A DNA stretch of 64,000 nt from Diprion similis (Eukaryota; Arthropoda; Insecta; Hymenoptera; Diprionidae), in contig NC_060106.1 in NCBI RefSeq assembly GCF_021155765.1, positions 15,464,031-15,528,030 of the forward strand, written 5' to 3'. The translations under genes were made by a program, and so were the position numbers. A model generated the notes under the pieces. It was given only the letters and a program-made list of their open reading frames with translations, was not told the DNA's origin and did no database searches. Positions 38,701-52,271 of the stretch are shown here, piece after piece (positions within the stretch are counted from its first letter, which is position 1; each line of letters begins with the position of its first letter).

Positions 38701-41700
38701 TTATTACCCCGGAGGCAAGATCAATGGCAGTGTCAGTTTGGTATAATAAAATTGCTTGTAATAAAAAGTGAATGATCCTTAACACGGCAAAGTGAAGTTA
38801 TTCTAACGACTCCCAGGCACCTGGACGAGGAGATTTTTTGCACACATCTACCGTGAATTCTCGTAGTGGTTCGTGTGTACCCATGACGGTATAGTACCAA
38901 AGCGATTTATTTTCAACTTCCCGAAGCGGATACCGCTTGTGAAAACAACTGCCAACGTTCTCGTGGAAAAAGGAAAACACACGTCACTGTAAAAACGACA
39001 TGGGATTAGTGAAGTGGAATCGTTTATCAGGTTAAGCCAACTGTTGAGTAAGCAAAGTGATCGTCGGCTTGTTGAAGGGGCCGAAAGGATGCCTAGAGTA
39101 TAACGACGCTGGCAGCTTAAAGAAGATAGCAAAACAATATTCAAAGAAAATTTATTCCACTAACCCTGCGATACATCTAAAATAAAATGCGCAATCTTTT
39201 GAAAAGAAACTATTTCTGGTATTTCATACGGTAAACTAGGTGTCTTCGTAGTAGCTTCACGTTTCAACACTCCATACACGAGTGCAGGTCTACTAACAAC
39301 ATTAAACCAGGATCGAACTATAAATTAGTATCTGCTTTTTGCAATGAAAATATTCTGCTCTATGATTAAAAAAAGGCATGAAGATTAACATTTTGCTCCA
39401 ATTACTTATGTACCTTCGGCGGCTCAGCTACGGCTGGAGCACTAGCGTCCTCCACGACTTCGTCCTTAGCCTCGAATTGTCCGGATCGGAATAGTTCAAG
39501 CTCGACTTTTTCCACTTCTGGTTTTAAGCGCTTATTTTTTATGAGAATCTTGCGCTTTAAAGCGCTCGGGGGTGGAAGCAGAGAACCGGGTTCCAGCTGA
39601 AGTAGATTTAAATTGCAATATGTATTTGACCTCTTTTTCACAGGAAAACCTTATACCTCGACAAATTAATGAGTAGATACCTAATATTGGTTTACCGCTT
39701 CATAAATAGAAGACCAAAGAGCAATATCAAGAAGCAAAGTTGTGGCAATTTTCTCCAAGCAATATACCCAGGTATTCGTAAAAAATACTACCTCATTACC
39801 AAACCACTTCACTCGTAAAACCAGTATATCTTACAGGATAATCCTTCAGCGGTTCCTTCAGCAACAAGTCCCCAAGTATTTCGTCGCAGTATTTGGCCAA
39901 TTTGTACTGCTGCTTCAGACAGCAGTGGTTTTCGAAACTGAGTATTATGGGATAATCAGAAGTCACAAAAGCCGTGTCTCTCAGAGCATAAATCACGTCC
40001 TTAAAGAGGATGTCTGTGCACATAGCCTTTCCGTGAGTTATGATGGGCTCCTCGTCCTCACCCTTGCCGTCCCAGCAGTCCAGCTCGACACATCTACACG
40101 CAGAGCAAAACTCAAAATCTTCACCACCCGTGCTGATACAGGCTGGTTCAAAAGCGGCTGCATCGTAATTTACCTGCAGCCAGCCAAAAGCACTTGACGG
40201 TACATCTCTACAGTGCTTTTTCCACCGATTTGACGTCCGCTCAGGTAAGTGTTGTGGCTTGAATTAATGTAGTAATGAGAGAGGGGCTGATCCATGTCCA
40301 TCCATTCTTCTAGCTTGTCCAGAAACACCGGTGAGTTCTCGTCGGACATGAGATAGCGGATGAAGCCATCTTTAGTCAACTTTTCTGAAGAGTAAAGGTA
40401 CCATTGCATGTACACTTGAAAGCTCTCGCGATTTCTCTGCAAAGTTCCGCTATTAATACAAGGGATAACCTACTCTCCGATTTTGCTTTCTCGTCTTGCT
40501 CATAGTCGTTGATTATCTCTATGCATCGCTTATCGTCGTACAGTGGATAGAGAATTTCATTGAGTCTCGGGTCCCTCTGCTTCTCGTTCATAAAGTTGAT
40601 TAACTGTTCTAGATTGATGGTTTCCGCTTTTCCCTTGGTGCTGATGACAATTATGTTACCAGATCCTTACACACTTCGTAATAACTTGACCTGATTGCAA
40701 ATACCATTCGATACTCACATCGACTGAAAGAGTTCCTCAATGTCATTTCGCGGGCAAATTTTGTGGTACAGGGCGTAGAATTTATCAAACGTGAAAGCTT
40801 CCGGCTCGATCTTATCGCTCTGTAACAAGTTCCGTTAAGTGTAAGTATATTGATAGTATCGTGCGAACTAAGAAGAGTAACAATAAGACGACTACCTTCC
40901 CACTCGGTAATTCCAGATCAGCCAAAGCTTGGTAAACCAGTTTTTCAGTTTTCCCCGAGGCGAAGGTTTTCGAAATAACTTTAACGGGCACCTTTCCCTT
41001 CGGATCAACAGAGAAACTCATTCTTTTCCAACTGGAATGATAATTAGCCGGGCTTTTATCCTTGAAGGCGTTGACGATACGTGGTGTTTTTCTCGCGGAA
41101 TTAAAACAACGTGATTACCACTTACTGCTTCATCAGCTGCGTTCTTGGACAGACGTTGCTGGCCTTCGTATTATGCGTGATTAACCGCAGCCCACTTTGC
41201 CAGTCCTGTAACGATAAAGGTAGAAACAACAAATTTTTTATTCTTCAATTCACTCCTCGAACGCCTTTACACACGGAGGTGAGTACAGAAATATTTTCGG
41301 TTTGACCCCATTGGCTTCTACCCTCACGTAACGTGGATCTTGTATCGCCGATCTTCAAGATCTCGAGATTGACGAGACACGAGTTGGATGGGAGGAGGCA
41401 AGACGTGTATTCTAAAACGCTTTGGAAATACCTTGGCCGTTTGTGCGTCTGGACAAACGACGTGCTGGTAGTGAATATTCGTGTAATCCGTTCCGGAACA
41501 TATCGTTAAGCTCTTCTCGTCGAGTTGTTCCGTGGTACCATGTTTTCCTAGTTTGTTGCACAGTTTTGGATCCTTGAAAAAAATTGCGCAATCTTTCAAA
41601 GGTGATCTACACCAAATATTTCTAGACCCATAGGAGAAAGAAAACATTCGGAAGAATCCTCCCGAGGCCATCCGGCATCCAGAACGTCGATCAGCTTACC

Positions 41701-42348
41701 TTGGGCGTCCCTCCGTACCTTATGTCACTCACTTGGGCCAGCTCAATAACGTCACCGTCCTGAAAATATCCCAACGTCAGTCGGTTCATGGAATCTACGA
41801 ATTCTGTTTGCCTTCTACATCATCCCAATTCCAACTTAGGTCTCAGATTCCATGGCTTTGACAAATGCCCTCGTCTTTTCATAGAGCACTTAATGAGGTA
41901 TGTCATCGGTGACGCATATAATAAATTACCTCAACGCTTGCCACAAAGGAAACTACGAGGAAGGCAGTTCCGTTGAACGATGGGAGTGCAAATACGTAGA
42001 TGCTACTTGATCTCGGGAAGAGATGTGAGGAACAGTAAAGTTTTTCTTTTCTTTTTTTTTTTTTTTTTTGTTATGTAATTGACAAGTGTACTGTTGTACG
42101 AGGTTGCACGGCGATAACGGGCCGGAAGTGACGTAGATAATTAGACTCGGATGATTTTTGAACTTGTAATCTCATACCTTCCCATCACTTTTCCAGTAAA
42201 TGAAGAAGCCGTATTCGTCAACTTTGAACAAACAATCGGGCTCGTATTCAGTGTTTTCCTTGTCTTCGAACCATCTGTCGAATGTAGACCCGTTTCTGAG
42301 TAGCTCGGGAACTTCGATTTGCCAATTGAACTCAAACTTTTTCGTCAT
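35704..42348 (-). CDS. norpA: Phospholipase C beta, NorpA/PLCB4 type, 20 coding exons, 1084 aa
   Basis: Gq-activated enzyme that cleaves PI(4,5)P2 to IP3 and diacylglycerol; in flies it is the photoreceptor effector of phototransduction (family knowledge). Exons in transcript order: 42178-42348, 41700-41759, 41432-41572, 41126-41205, 40896-41031, 40719-40819, 40474-40640, 40174-40384, 39835-40093, 39414-39596, 38498-38669, 38222-38379, 37906-38109, 37547-37745, 37262-37432, 37017-37160, 36553-36730, 36234-36437, 35920-36166, 35704-35772. All are GT-AG and sum to 3255 nt. Domains in order: PH (about 1-140), EF-hand region (150-285), X domain with [10 protein letters not shown] (His329), VELDCWDG (Glu359, Asp361) and ITHGK (His376), acidic linker (about 480-525), Y domain (534-650), C2 (675-800), and a Lys/Glu-rich coiled C-terminal domain (800-1084). 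The N-terminal [13 protein letters not shown] matches PLCB4/NorpA rather than Plc21C. It ends in KTEFYV, a PDZ-ligand position as in fly NorpA. The length is close to fly NorpA (about 1095 aa). An in-frame TAA lies 6 nt before the ATG. Confidence 0.93.
38670..39413 (-). other. norpA: norpA intron 10, in the X-Y linker
   Basis: A 744-nt phase-0 intron between the acidic linker exons. No extra in-frame exon was recognised, though this is where linker variants would be spliced. Most other norpA introns are 70-240 nt. Intron 1 (41760-42177) is 418 nt and contains a T18 tract at 42052-42069. Confidence 0.7.
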
Positions 42349-44496
42349 TGTTTATAACTCGTGAGATTGAAGCCTGTATCTTTTGATCTACCGAAAGCAA
42401 ACGAAATCAAGGATTTACAGGAGAATACGCTTAAAGCGTATTTCGAATCTGAACTAATTCCGAAACTAAATAATTTCGGGACACAAATGCGCGAGTGACA
42501 TTATGGCGGGAACTCTCTTTGTCGCCTGCACCTGTCGAAGTACCGCGGATTTTCACCTAATGCCATTAGCCTAATCAAATTCCCCGGATTAAACTAGATT
42601 CTAGAGAGCATCGCGCGGGTTTTCCTCCCACCCCGTCCCCTTCGGGCTTGGTGGCTAACGTGTGGCGAGACGCGATAAGTTCTACCTTACTCAAAGGCCC
42701 AAATAAACCTTCTAAAGTTGCAAAAACAGCTCCAGATACGTTTTCTTCGCATTGTATCTGACCCTGGGCCAAACTAACGCCAAGTCACGTGGATCATCCA
42801 AGATACCTCGAAAAGGAAATCGGGGAGGGAAACCTTAAGTCAGTAGCTTCGACTGTAAACTCGGCAATTGGAATCGCTCTTTTCAATTCTACTCTATATG
42901 ATGTTTGCTTATGTGGTAATCCATCAAAAATAGCCAAATGATATTTGATATTAAAACTACGTGCTACCTACCGAACAAAATTCGTCCAGTAATAAAAACA
43001 CGAGAATATAAGTTCAAAATTAAATTTACCTCCTCTTGCTCTATACCTGGCAGTAAACTTGAAAACAATTACGCCATCGTGTTCAATTATAAATACTTCA
43101 ATTGAGGGTGTTCAAATTAATTTAAGTTTAGCCAGAATTTGATGTTTCCAAAAGTAGGAGTACACGTTTCAATTTTGTCGGCGGAGTAGCTCGTGGGAGA
43201 GAAAAATAAAGTCAACTTTCGCTCGTTCTTATTGTAGCTCATTTAAGAATACAAATTGAAAAGTTTCTTAATTGTTTATAATTCAGCTCCCTATAGTACA
43301 GCTGTGGTTCTCCATCAACTTGTCGTAAGTAAACTTCCCCGAAGATTAGCCTGCAGCACCAAGTTAAGAGATCCTGTTTCAGTTTTCTGGCGTAATAAAT
43401 AAATCTTGGCGTCACGTAGTCATTAATCAAGTCCAAATTTAGATCCAATTGCAGCGAATACTGCTCGGTGATCACTACCGTACGTAACTGCAGTGGTCTG
43501 ACGAATTACAATGCAATCTAGCTAGTCATTTGACTTACTGCATGAAGATGACCGATCTTGAGCGAATTCCTCGATAATAAAAGAACCGGATATCTCTGCA
43601 AACAGAATTTTATTTTTGTTTTACAATACGACCTCAATCACATTCTTGAACTTACAGACGATGAGAAATCACGAAGTCTGCACTCAAGTGGTTGTCGCCA
43701 GCAGACAGTCCTCGAAGGCAATCACCGTAAAGGTACGCCGCTGGAGAGTAATAAAAACTTCGTAACACTTTTACTGAGACTATTGCAAAGCCAGAAAAAC
43801 AGTGAATCGCTATGGGGCTGGACAATTGTAATTAAAACGTCTAAGAATGGCTTTTACAAATATTGATGAAGCATTAATTATAAGTTTTTTTTTTCAATAT
43901 CGTGACGGAACAATAACGTGATAATGGTATAAAGCATTTATTGAACTGATGCAACCATGAAAGTAGTTGAATGCCTATACAAAACTTATTAGTAACTGTC
44001 GGTAAGTTTTATTAAGTGTTCGTTCTGTAACCTATTCATATCAATCGCGTCTGAAAGACGGATACCCGTCATATTTTTGAATCATAAATCATAATACACT
44101 TCGGATGCAAGGCACTCGTAATGGACTGTCACTCATTGTCAGTACATATAAGAAGCTGCGAAACTATAGATAGAATACCTTTCGAAAGATAACTCCTAAA
44201 GTTCTTGCAAATATGCAGTTAATATCTATATTTCATAATTGAGTATTATTTAGTAGTAGCTATAATCGTCAAAACTAACATAACTAATATCGATAAATTA
44301 TTTATACCCAAAAGATTGTGCTAGATACGTGTTACCTTAGGCTAGTAAAACAGATATCACGCTTGCTCTTGAATTATTGGCTGGCTACTAGAAGCGCCTA
44401 AGCGTCGGCAACAGTACGTACACAATTTTATGTAACTTCGATTTTTGACGTTTTTAGCCAGATCACCTAATTAATATTTAAAATATTCTCGCTGTG

Positions 44497-44527
<31 letters not shown>

Positions 44528-44708
44528 GAGGAGACAAGATTTTCTTGCGAATTTCTCCGAATTGTCTCACACTTTCCAAATAAGAGCCTTGTAAATTATT
44601 CTAACTGTCGAGCTTCATCGAATTCTAAAGAAAAAAAATGTATCGAAAAATTTTCTATTTCATTGAATATAGGTGAAAATTAAAAGTTACTCCAAAATTT
44701 TCTAGATA
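42349..44708. other. Intergenic DNA between norpA and the aquaporin gene
   Basis: This should hold the norpA 5' UTR and promoter (the stretch 42480-42800 is relatively GC-rich) and the aquaporin 3' UTR. A minus-strand AATAAA lies at 43937-43942 and a T27 tract at 44497-44523. Open frames at 43239-43475 (minus) and 43558-43866 (plus) have no recognisable similarity and no supporting splice structure. Confidence 0.55.
44497..44523. repeat. Poly-T tract (T27)
   Basis: Homopolymer of 27 T, about 190 nt downstream of the aquaporin stop. It reads as poly-A in the direction of that gene. It might be an encoded A-tract in the 3' UTR or an insertion scar. Confidence 0.75.
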
Positions 44709-46492
44709 TCACAACATTTTCTCTTTTTGCTGCTGAACGATACTCTGAATTACTGACAGCTTGTAGACAGCGATGGAAGCAACAGACCCAGCACATGCTC
44801 CGACCCAGTAAACGATCACATGTTCCATGAAGGATGTGCCCAAACAGCCGTATTTCAACGAGGTTGCGAGAGCCGGATTGAAGTAGCCTCCAGAGTAATT
44901 GAAGGCTGAAAAATTGATTCGAAGCATTCAGCAATCTAGGAAACTTCATTCACAAGAGATTTGCGATGCGCAGGATGTAGGTATCGCAAACTTTTTGTTA
45001 ATCCATTATCAAGTTATCTCTGTTTTTCCTTTTGAACGTATAGGCAATATAACATGTGTGAATGCAAAGTGCACAACAAGTTAGACAACACCAACTCACC
45101 GGCAACAACCAGCGAAGTCCCGATGAAGGAATCGATGATGGTGCTAAACCTTGGATTCAGTTCTCCCAGGCCGCGGGAAACTACGCGGTAAATGCACGTT
45201 GCAACGCACTCAACAAACGCCCCATAAATTACGGGTACCTATAAAGGAATCGGTGTTACTGTGCGGAAATGCTTTTATCGGTAGTTTGGCAATAATGGAG
45301 TTAAAATATCGTATACCTGCAAATCCGTTGTGCAATCCTCGAAAGCCTTATCCTTGTGTGTCGGTACTATTTCCAGGGCCCAGAGCAGCTGAATGTATCT
45401 GAATACGGCCAATCCACCAACAAGCTCAGCCCATATCAGGAGGAAAGCAACTCGCAAACTTTTCTTTCCCTCGATGACTTCCTCGATGTGAATATAAGGG
45501 CAAGCTGATGCGTCGCCCCAGTTCATCGACCACCAGATCGTCAGAAGGAACAGGTAAATCGCGTACACTGACACCCCCCAGTTGTCGGCCACTGTATGTT
45601 CGATAATAAATACCTCCGTATTTATAAGGGTGTGGGAAACACGGAACACGTGTAAAAATAATATTACAGGATGGGAAGCGGGTGAACGGGAAGGCTCGAT
45701 TTCTTCACCAAACAAATACGTACATGGTAATCTTCGTCACTCGCCACCTTCATTTGAATATTGAGGGGCACGTCAAAAATAAGCAAAATTGTCGCAAACT
45801 CCGAGAGACCAAATGCTAATGATAACTGTTTAGCATGCCTCGTCTGTCGTTGGCCGTGATAAAAATTACCCGTATTCATGAAAAATGAAAGATTTCCCGG
45901 AATACAAATTTACGCGAATCTCATTCATCTCGTATAACATTGATCCTCTTGGCCTGATATTCTCCAATGATTCATGCTTCGCGAAAGGACTTGTTTACGA
46001 CTTCGAAGGACAAAAAAATCGAAGTGAAATATCGAGGACGATTAAAATCTGAGACTTGGATCGTTCAATTAATCTGAAACCAAGAATGATGCGACGTCGA
46101 CGCGTCAATCGCATTCGTTTCATTCAACACCACGCGATTCACAAGGTCTCGACTAAACATGATGGACAAATTTCCAACTGTGTCGAGATGAATTCCACTG
46201 TGCATACACGTCACGTATCAAATGACTTACGGGAAGGCGATGGTAATTGGAGACAATACGCAGCCGAAACTGCAGCCAGACTCACCGCATTAGCAGTTAA
46301 GAATGCCTTACCGATAATAAGTTCGAAGCACGCTCCGCAAAGTTCAGCCGTCGCAATTCCTTCCAGAAACAAAGACTTGACCAGGGGTTCTTTCACGTAG
46401 TATTCGACGTACCTTCTCGCCCAATATGCTATCAGGCTTGTAACAACGATGTAAAGGGTTGATATCGCCAACGCTAGTAATGTGACTTCCAT
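44709..46492 (-). CDS. AQP12L: AQP12-like (unorthodox) aquaporin, 4 coding exons, 263 aa
   Basis: Membrane channel of the aquaporin-11/12 subfamily, whose members are mostly intracellular and poorly characterised in insects (family knowledge). Exons in transcript order: 46312-46492, 45317-45591, 45100-45238, 44709-44905; total 792 nt. Six hydrophobic segments are visible: about 4-24, 41-62, 68-83 with the first half-helix, 110-130, 150-166 and 220-245. The first pore motif is ASACPY (Cys91-Pro92-Tyr93) in place of NPA, as in insect AQP12-like proteins. The second is an intact NPA (Asn208-Pro209-Ala210, context GGYFNPALA). The residue after the second NPA is Leu rather than the usual Arg. An in-frame TAA 6 nt before the ATG and a TTTCAG just upstream suggest a 5' UTR splice acceptor close to the start. 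No signal peptide is apparent. The C-terminus is a short Lys/Gln tail. Confidence 0.87.
45592..46311 (-). other. AQP12L: AQP12L intron 1
   Basis: A 720-nt phase-1 intron between the first transmembrane exon and the exon carrying the CPY motif. Donor GTAAGG, acceptor AACATACAG. Open frames inside it are not conserved-looking. Introns 2 and 3 are 78 and 194 nt. Confidence 0.8.
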
Positions 46493-49400
46493 TTTTTAAC
46501 TGAAATTTTATTAACTGCAAATTGTTTCTGTCAATGAAAATATTAGTTTGACAATCACCACACAGTATGATCTAGAACTTCACCCAATCGTCGTTTTACT
46601 TGTGAGTTCACTGATTACTATGCTAAAACGCGACGTGCGGGTTGAAACCGTTCGCTATAATGTGGCTGACAATGAAGCGATGTACGTGACAATTATTTCA
46701 GTTGAATACTTCACCGTTAACCAAAGCACTTATCGTACCAATTCGATGGCAAACAATGACACGTATTCAATTATCACGTATTGACATGAAATTAACTAGT
46801 AACAGAGAATAATTCGTTAATACATCTTCAGTACAATTTCAACTGTCAGCATTGAGTCTGACAATCCGGAAACGGATGTGTAAGTGCTACATTTATGAAA
46901 TATAACTTTATGCCTACGTATTTACAACCCTGTCGGGTAGAAGAAAAGTACATTCATCGAACATATGTGGAAGTATGCGAAGGTAAACATGCACTTGTAT
47001 ATTGAAATAACATGTGATACACATACCGAATACCTATAACATTTTGTACGTACATTGAACACATGTTTTGTATGTTCGGAAAAATATTCAATCTTGTATG
47101 GGTCATCACTTCACAATATTCTGAAGATATTACGTAAAACTTGAAGTGTGTTCAAAATCTATGGTTTTCGACTTCGGATTTTCCCATAAGCAAACTGAGC
47201 TATGTGTGTAAATGTGCGTGCAACTTTGTTTGAGTCACGTGACGGGTCCGTTGTACGTCTTATTCGTCTTGTCTACCTATCTGTGGCCTGCATGGCTAAT
47301 AGCATAAGCATAACATGGCATAAAAATATAACCGAGCTTTTACGATAATATCTTTTCTGACAGTAATTCTTTAGTTGCTTTAATAAATGCAATTAAAATA
47401 AATATAAAAGTGTTTTAATGTGGAAACACACCACAAACTAAGTCACACCTGCAAGTATTTGAAATTTGCCACTGCATATTTGTGCACGTCGTTTTCATGG
47501 CCTTATTCGCAACCGTTGTAGTTAATAAACTGTCACTGGTATAATATTATATGCGTTGCACGTTAGACTTACCGCAGAACGAGATCAGCTGTTGTATGTT
47601 TATTCAAACGACGAGCGAAGGTTCGTAAAAATGTATTTTGTCGGCTAGTAATCGCCACTCGCTGTATCGCTGAATTTCAACTGTAATTAGTATCCTTAGC
47701 ACATCGGACCACGCAGCTCGGTTTCAATACTATCGCAGAAAACTGTGTCGCCGAATTTATCGAATAACATATCTAACAAGTTCTTTGGACCGCTTCGAAT
47801 AGAGCAGCGCTTGAACACTATTTAAAACTAGCAAATATATACCTTGCAGCTTTAAATAGTTTTCCTCGTCTCATCCAACGTGAGGAAGTTGTGCAGATGC
47901 GATTGTGTCTCTGCATGACCCAACACGCACTATTCATAATCATTGATTCAAATTTGAATGCACCGGTTTTATTCGTCCCGGATAATTTCACAGCTGCACT
48001 TTTCGCTGATGCCATTGAACTCGCGCCAGATTTGCGGCGATTCGAATTTATTTAATAATTACTGCAGGTCAAGTTCAGCTCCAACAGAGACTCCTCGTGA
48101 ACGTTTTTATATATTACATGATAACGCGGGGTACGAACGTTCACTGGAGCGATTGAAATCACGTAGTAACTGATTGAACGAGCTCGTAGTTTCATTGGCC
48201 AGAGTATTATCTACACGTGTGTAGAATTAAGTGTAGACGTCGTGCGGAAAGAATACTAAAGATTATCATCAGCCAGATACAGACGCATATAGTAACGTGC
48301 TTGTAAGACGCCGGCGGTGTGGTTTAGAGTAAACCCGCTGGTCTTGGGCATATTTAATTCGTTTATGTGATTTTTGTAAGGAAATGGGTAAAGAGATTTC
48401 TCGAATGATTAACGGCGTATCAAGTAACAGGGTGCAGAAGGCCAAATTATAAGGAGGGCTTTTGATTTTGTTTCCTTATTATTAATATAGTAAATAAAAG
48501 TACGCCATTTTTTACATAGAAGAAAAACATTCGTCGAAAATAACAGAGCATTTTCACCGTGATTAAGTGCAGTTTTTTTATTTTCTTCTTATCGAACTCT
48601 CTGTGTTGAAAATTTTCAGCCCTTTCTTCAAAAGTATAATATAACTGTGGTTCAAATGAAAACATATTTCCCAATCCAATAACGACGAGCAGCAGCCATG
48701 TGGGTTCTGCGGCTTATTGTTAGCTTGAATTCGCTCGTTTTGTTTACAATCACATTTTACACAAACGTAGGCAAGTTTGTCCTGCAACTGCCCTACGCTA
48801 TGTATGTAAACACACACGCCAAAAATTTAGATCTGAGAAATGGCTATGCTTGAATTATTGTGCAACATTTTACAGAATGAATCAACAACGATGTGAGAAA
48901 ACAAATATTATCGTTAGTGGCCGCATGTTCGTTAGTGGTGGCTGATGCCGCGAGAGATCACAAACTTGCTTCTTATTTCGTGGCTCAGTGTTTTATTTTA
49001 CAATTATTAGTGTCAATAACTCAACATTGTTTTGGTTGCAAAACACTATTTAGAGATATTTATTTATAGGATAATAGCACATACCTTAAAGTTGTGGTGA
49101 ACAATTTTTCACGTTTCCAAAACCCTATCCGCACCTCCTCACACGATACTACCTGAATAACGATACTAACGAGACGATTGACTGAAGGATCCTGACGTAA
49201 TACCCATATTACCAATACAAAGCCTGCAGATTGAGAGATTTACGCAGTTTGGGCAATCTCGGCAGCAAAAAGGCACATGTAGATACATATAGGAAGAAAT
49301 AGGACGCAAGTTACCTGTCGCCTAATTACAAGTCTGCCTGTTATGGGCTCATAAAGTTAATTCAATCCGGCTGCGATCCTGTAACTCTGGTCAATGGTCA

Positions 49401-52182
49401 CTAATGACCCTTCTTTACAAGCACTTAGAGATGAAATATTCCACCAATTATGTCTTTAGTGGTCCTGAAAAAGGACAATGAGGTGCCGATTTTAGTTACT
49501 GAAAGTGCACCTGATAATTTCCGCCTAAATCCACGCTCCGCCTAAACACTAGCAACTCACTTGTGAAGTTAATGAGACACCACTATTAGACGTTATTTCA
49601 AATAAAATTTGGACACATATGGAACGTATATGTGATAGAAACGTGATAAAAACAACTCATTTTGTGTAGCTTTATTACGAGTTTTAATTTCAAGGAAATC
49701 GAAAAATTATACAGTTTTACTGATGTGTTCTCTCAGAGGATCAGTATTGGATTTTTATACATCCACCAAAATCGGGTTTAGTGATATTGAAAACGTAGTT
49801 ATTACAAATAACTGCTGTTTTCTTGAATCATTTATACCAGTAATTTATTAGTACACGTGACAAAGAGTAGCGAATCATGGCAAACTTTCCGTTCTACTCG
49901 TCGAAGAGCGATCAAAAAGTTATTTTCTCATTTGAAACATAACTCATTGGAGGATTAAGTTATCTGACGTTATTTTTACATGAAAGAAACTTTCGCATTT
50001 TAGTTTTATTCAACTTTGCCTGTGGAATTGCGCTATCTGCGGCGTTTTAACATCAGTTATGCGTAGACTTTTAACACTAGTGAAAATAGTGACATTCTAC
50101 TCGATAATTTAAAGTTTAGCGGCATTTGACGTAGTCAGCGGTTACCACCAAACGCACGATAGTTAAGAAAAGTAAAAGAATTTGCAATCGATTAGTATGA
50201 AATGTTACAGTCCGCATATGAACGCGTAACCGCGGAGTAATTTGTGCACGCAATGACTCCATTTTATGATACATGCACATTGCATTTGTCTACATAAATT
50301 AATTTCAATATCATTCATTCATTAATCAACGTAATTGCGTTTGCACAACTTATCAAACTGTACAAAGAGAAAATTTACAGACGTTTTTGTATGTACCAAT
50401 ACATGTATGTATAGATACAATAATTTCAATATTCTTCTTAGCAGTATTGTTTATGCCATTCCGTCAACGGTAGCCAATCAATATATATTGTAGAACTGAA
50501 TCAATGCAGTTAGAAAATATATGTGTAAAAACCTAGACTTGTATATTTGAAAGAAGTAAATGAAAAATCAAGACCAATTGTGCGATGTACAATGAAATTA
50601 TTGAAGTGGGAATTATCAAGAGGCGTAAAATGACAATGATTTATGTACAAACGAAATTATATTTAAAGCAAAAAAATTTATTTCAACTTGCAATGCTAGA
50701 AATAAGGGGAGAAACAATAAAATAAAAATATTTAAAAAAAATGGTAAAGCAATATTGTAATGACAGTATGATATATAAGTAAATGGAATAAATACCTACG
50801 AAAACTATGCAGGTAATAACTATAGTTTCATGTGGATAGCGTACTTAGTTGACTACCCCAAATGATGCAATTTTCGGTCAACATATTCACCAGGTCGTTG
50901 GGCCTAGGATAAATAAAGTAAAACTATGTATGCTATCGAAAATGCCAAGCATGTAATGGCATTTTGATATGCATAAGTGTTACTATAATAATGATTATAC
51001 TAATATCCTTTAGCAGCGTTATAAACTTTATCACTAAATTTAGTTATTTAAAATTAACTAAAACCTTGCGAATATTCAAAGATTGATGGTTTAGTTTAGG
51101 AACGGCGAACCTTTATGATACTTTATAATTAAGGTGTATTAAATCTTCAAGATGAATCTTACAATGTAATATGTAATTGCCATCAGCTGATATAGCATGT
51201 TACTTTGCTTAATTAACCAGAAGTGGCTATATGTGCAGGATAAAAATTGTTTGGATACAAAGTTGATTATTTCGAAGATTTCAGTTTCATTATACTTAAT
51301 CATTTATCCATATTGAAATCACATATTCAAATCCAAATACACAATGTATAATCATTGATTTTCCTAACAATGTAGGAATTTCACCTGCACTTTATAGATT
51401 TGGTAGTGATACAGAATAGCCACTCGTAGAAATCTACATTTTGAGTCTCTTTTTCGTACAAAATAGAACGCTTCCTTAATCCGCAGGGTGACAAATAAAT
51501 TATCTATCCCCTGTGAAATTCATGCAATTATATCAAAGAGTTTATTATGTCCATGAGTTTTGGTTCTGTAAACTACATGTCAACTTATACGTTGTATACG
51601 TGTAATTTGCATATAATCTGTGTATGTATGCATTCGCTAACACCACATTCATGCCTGACGATCAACGAAATTCGAAACATTGGAATTTTCCGTATATAAC
51701 GAAATCGATTACTTGACAATCACCAAAAATATGCGCACGTTATTTCTGGCTCTAAATGGCACCAGACTCATCTATATTAATCTATGTATCATTTTTTACA
51801 AACATCATTTTCACAGTGTAACACATTAGGCGTCACCTCAAAATTATACCGCTTCCAACACGTGGGTAAAAGAGGAAATTACAAATAATCAATGGTATGA
51901 TTTTCATCACAAAACGGTTTTTTTGTTGTACATAAGAACAATTTAGACTATAAGTCACATAAATTTGATAACAATCAGACGACAGAATTCGCGTTATCAA
52001 TGTCACTTTGTCACTGTTAGGCAGCATAATGAATAATGTTTACCTTTTTTACCGACATATCTATGATACCTAAACATTATGGAATCACCCAGTATCCAGA
52101 GCCCCATATACAACAGTTTGAATACGCATTTAGATTTGTATTTTGTATTTTTATTTGACCTTACGATGTATTAACTACATAC
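46493..52182. other. Intergenic DNA between AQP12L and the SUMO protease gene
   Basis: About 5.7 kb of AT-rich DNA with no supported gene. The part nearest 46493 should contain the AQP12L promoter and leader. Frames at 47818-48015, 48447-48674 and 48578-48817 (all minus) are short, lack family resemblance and lack usable splice contexts. No repeat family was recognised. Confidence 0.6.
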
Positions 52183-52188
52183 TTTATT
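52183..52188 (-). terminator. velo: Candidate polyadenylation signal of the SENP6/7-like gene
   Basis: AATAAA on the minus strand, about 84 nt beyond the stop codon. A second copy lies at 52150-52155. Confidence 0.5.
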
Positions 52189-52271
52189 ACATAGGTAAAC
52201 GGACTTCTCTCTTCGTTTTATGAATATTGGTTAAAGTTAGATTTTTACTGATATAAAACGAAAAATAACTT

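Noticed and set aside
43239..43475. A 78-codon minus-strand frame between norpA and AQP12L
   Set aside because: Amino-acid composition is reasonable, but I recognise no family and no start or splice context. RNA-seq over this interval would decide; it is not reported as a gene.
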